Source: Xylaria sp. FL1777 (lineage: Eukaryota > Ascomycota > Sordariomycetes > Xylariales > Xylariaceae). Taken from it: 64,000 nucleotides of DNA. This document shows, piece after piece, positions 61,198-64,000 of the stretch; position 1 is the first letter of the stretch, and every line of letters starts with the position of its first letter. The position numbers and the translations under genes are program-made. The notes under the pieces are model-generated. The model saw nothing but the letters and a program-made list of their open reading frames with translations. It had not been told where the DNA came from and made no database searches. The DNA is taken from positions 36,820 through 100,819 of the forward strand of contig MU400661.1 in assembly GCA_022578965.1 (NCBI GenBank), written 5' to 3'.

Positions 61198-64000
61198 AAA
61201 AATTACTACTTTTTTTACTTTTTTTTTGTTTATATAATTATATATTTTTTATATTTAATTACTTACTTAGTTTTAGTTTTTTAGCTATTAATTTTTTATA
61301 ACTGCTAAACATTAATATATTTATTATTTTTAATTTTTTAAAACCTTTATTAATGCATAGTAGTAAAAGTACTTCAAAAACTTTTTTAATAAACTATTAT
61401 TAAGAATTTTATTATTACTTATAAATTAAAACTTTAAAAGTAAACCTGTTATATTAATATATAATAAGTTTGTTATACTTTAATAGCTTTTTAATTAATA
61501 AAACCTAATATATAAGAACAAATACTAGTATAAAAAGTTAAATAATAAATAATTTATAAAATAAACTTTTAAAAGTATACTAAAAAAATATTCGAAAAAT
61601 AAAAATGCTAAATAATATTACATAAATAAACTTTACTTAATAATTAATAAAACTAGATTTAAGTTATGCTACTAAAAATAAAAAGTCAAAAATTAAGTTT
61701 AAAAATTTTAAAAACCTTTAGAATTAATAATGTACTAAAACAACAAACTTTAGCACTTTTATTAGCTATTTTTATTAAAGAAAAAATAGTAGCAAGAAAA
61801 AAAAAGTTAAGCAATAGTAATAAAAAAAAACTAACGTTAATGCTAGCGCTATAAAATAAACTAGTTGTTTTAATTTAAAAAATAGCTTAAATACTAAGCA
61901 TTATAACCTTTAAACTAGCATAAACATTAGCTATAATAATTAAAGCAGCAATAATACTTATTATTATAATAATAAATTAAAGCTTTAAATAAGTAATTAT
62001 ATTATAACTAATATTAATATTACTATTAGCAAACTTAATGCTTACTTTTATTACTATTATACTTAAAGTAATAATTTAAAATAAAAAACTTAACTTTTTA
62101 TTATTATTATTGCTTTTATTATTAAAATTATTTATAATGTTAAAAATGCTAAACATTAAAAGTTTTAAACTTATTGCTTTAAAGCTTTATAATAAATTTA
62201 TAAATATAAAAGCTTTTTTAATTTATACTAAACTTTATTTAAAATAGCACTTTATTATTATTATAAAAAAAAATTAAAAAGTAATAACTATTTTATAATT
62301 TTTATTAAAAAAAGTACTAAAATAGTTTTAATTTATTTTAAAAGATTTTTTAAAAGCTAATAAGTTAACTAACTTTAAGCTAAAAACAAAAAAAATTTTT
62401 AAAAACTACGTTAAATTTAAAAATTAAATAAAAGCATTATTTAAAAATACTTAAAAAGCAAAATACGCAAAAAAAGCATTTTATTGCTTAAAACAAACAA
62501 AAGTAGCAATAAATTATGCTATAAAATTTAAACAATTAATAATAATCTTAAAATTATTTAAGCTTATATTATTTTATTTATTTTATAGTAAACTTAAAAC
62601 TTAAGTTTAAAACAAACTATATAAAATAAATAAACTAGCAAAAATTAATATGTATATTAATATAGCTATTATAATTAATTAACAATTATTTAACTAGTAC
62701 TTTAAAACTAAAAAAACTAAAAAAAACTAAAAAAAAAATATTTAAAAAAGTATTAAATAAAAGTTTAAGCAAATTAATAAAGTTTAAAAATAATAATCTT
62801 AAAATATGTTTAAAGTTAAATATTATAACTATAAAAAAAAAATACTTTGAAAAATAATGCTAATTTAAGAAAAAAAACAGAAAAAAAAGCTATAAAAAAA
62901 GAAAGATTTTTTAACTTAAAAAAAAAGTATAAGTTATAAAAGTTTAAAATAACAAAAAATAATAAAGTAATTTAAAAAATATGTTTTTAAAGCAAAAGTA
63001 TAAAGTTGCTATTTTAAATTAAAACAAAAGTGCTATACTAAATGAATTTAAATATTTTATTTATATAAGTTAAAATAAATAAGCATATAAATATTATTTA
63101 AAAGCTTTATAATTATTAAAACAAATTATAAAAAAATATATTTGCTATATAAATAATTAAAGTTATTTAATATATAATATAAAAAAATAGTTTAACTAAA
63201 AATAACAAATAATAAAAAATAATAAGTTAATATAGTTAGCAAACTTATAAAACTATAAAAACTTTAAATTATTAAAGCTTAAAATATAGCTTAAAAAAAT
63301 TATATTTAAAAAAACAAAACTATAATTATAAATAGTATAATTATTAAACTAATTATAAACTATTAAAATATTTAGTTATTAAATAAACTTAAAAAAACAA
63401 AACTTATAAAACTTTAAAGCAAAAACAAATAAAATTAAAAGCTATAAAAAACATTACAAAAAAAGAACTAATAAAAATAAATAAAATATTTTTATAGCTT
63501 AAACTGCTTTAAATATAACAAAATAAAAAAGCATTAATAATTAGCATAAAAACTAATATGTTTTAAAAATTAAAGCTAGTAATTTAACTAATTATTAAAA
63601 GTTATTACTATAATAAAACTATAATAAAAAATAATAATAATATTTTATGTTTAAAAAATTTAAAACATAATAAAGTACTATAAAATTGCTATATAATATA
63701 TTATTACTATTAATATTTATTTAATAAACTAAAGAATAATTAGTTTTTTAAACAAATTATAAAAACAGAAATATAAAACTTTTATAAATTAAAGTGGTTA
63801 ATTATAACTATAGTTTATTATAAGAATTTATAAAAATTTGCAACATTTAAAGAAAATTTTAATTATACTTATAATATTATTTTAAAAAAATATAAAAATA
63901 ATTATTATAAATATTACTAGCTAATTAAAGCATAATTATATTAAAAAATAGTTGCTAAAAGCAAAAAAGCTTAAAAACTATAATTTAAAGCTTAATTAAA

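Larger units (their letters stand above)
51241..64000. repeat. A+T-rich block, mutation-degraded repeat DNA
   Basis: From about 51.24 kb to the window end, lines I counted by hand are mostly 10-20% G+C, with richer patches (one line at 55321 is about 35%). There is essentially no coding capacity; the few frames over 60 codons are Lys/Leu/Phe/Asn-rich noise. Such blocks in filamentous ascomycetes are usually transposon clusters saturated by RIP, sometimes centromeric or subtelomeric; which applies is not decidable here. Residual C is nearly always in GC or AC, residual G in GC or GT. A 26-base tandem array (61094..61197) and a less eroded patch (58294..58449) stand out. Confidence 0.9.

Noticed and set aside
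1..64000. CRISPR arrays, bacterial operons, rRNA genes
   Set aside because: None seen; the tandem repeats lack unique spacers and the window is plainly eukaryotic.

Overview
The window looks like nuclear DNA of a filamentous ascomycete (Pezizomycotina, most likely Sordariomycetes-like). The coding genes have short introns with GTRNGY donors, CTRAY-type branch points and YAG acceptors. The gene set is fungal: Mcr1-type cytochrome b5 reductase, Rmd8/Sif2-type DUF155 protein, XLF/Nej1, cactin, a forkhead factor and an F-box-like protein. Intergenic DNA is long and full of TACCTA/TAGGTA motifs. The last 12.8 kb is extremely A+T-rich, as in mutation-degraded fungal repeat blocks. I reconstructed all exon structures by hand from frame and splice-site agreement.

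Layout. 1-3.1 kb: a Dal5-type MFS transporter (minus strand, cut by the window edge) divergent from a Gfo/Idh/MocA oxidoreductase. 3.5-4.8 kb: mcr1. 4.8-13.4 kb: gene-poor DNA with simple repeats. 13.4-17.0 kb: a 1140-residue, mostly disordered protein ending in a Cys-rich module. 18.0-19.6 kb: F-box-like protein. 19.9 kb: a small TA-flanked inverted-repeat element. 20.6-22.4 kb: DUF155 protein. 24.3-26.0 kb: XLF. 26.7-30.6 kb: a nine-exon predicted pseudokinase fused to a long acidic/Asn-Ser-Gly tail and an RGG block. 30.6-40.0 kb: gene-poor, with eroded coding-like scraps. 40.0-42.3 kb: forkhead gene (minus strand), with a probable 5'UTR intron full of tandem repeats. 45.2-47.0 kb: cactin (minus strand), whose last 16 residues lie in two tiny exons. 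47.0-51.2 kb: gene-poor, with a broken coding fragment. 51.24-64 kb: a continuous A+T-rich block with almost no coding potential.

Most intact genes are housekeeping (mitochondrial redox, end-joining repair, splicing, transcription) and do not form one pathway. The only functionally suggestive pair is the divergent transporter and oxidoreductase, which share a 1.1 kb promoter region and could form a small uptake-plus-oxidation unit. The two most unusual items are the pseudokinase-RGG protein and the base context of the A+T-rich block. In lines counted by hand, cytosine there is almost never preceded by T, which is not the textbook CpA-only RIP pattern.
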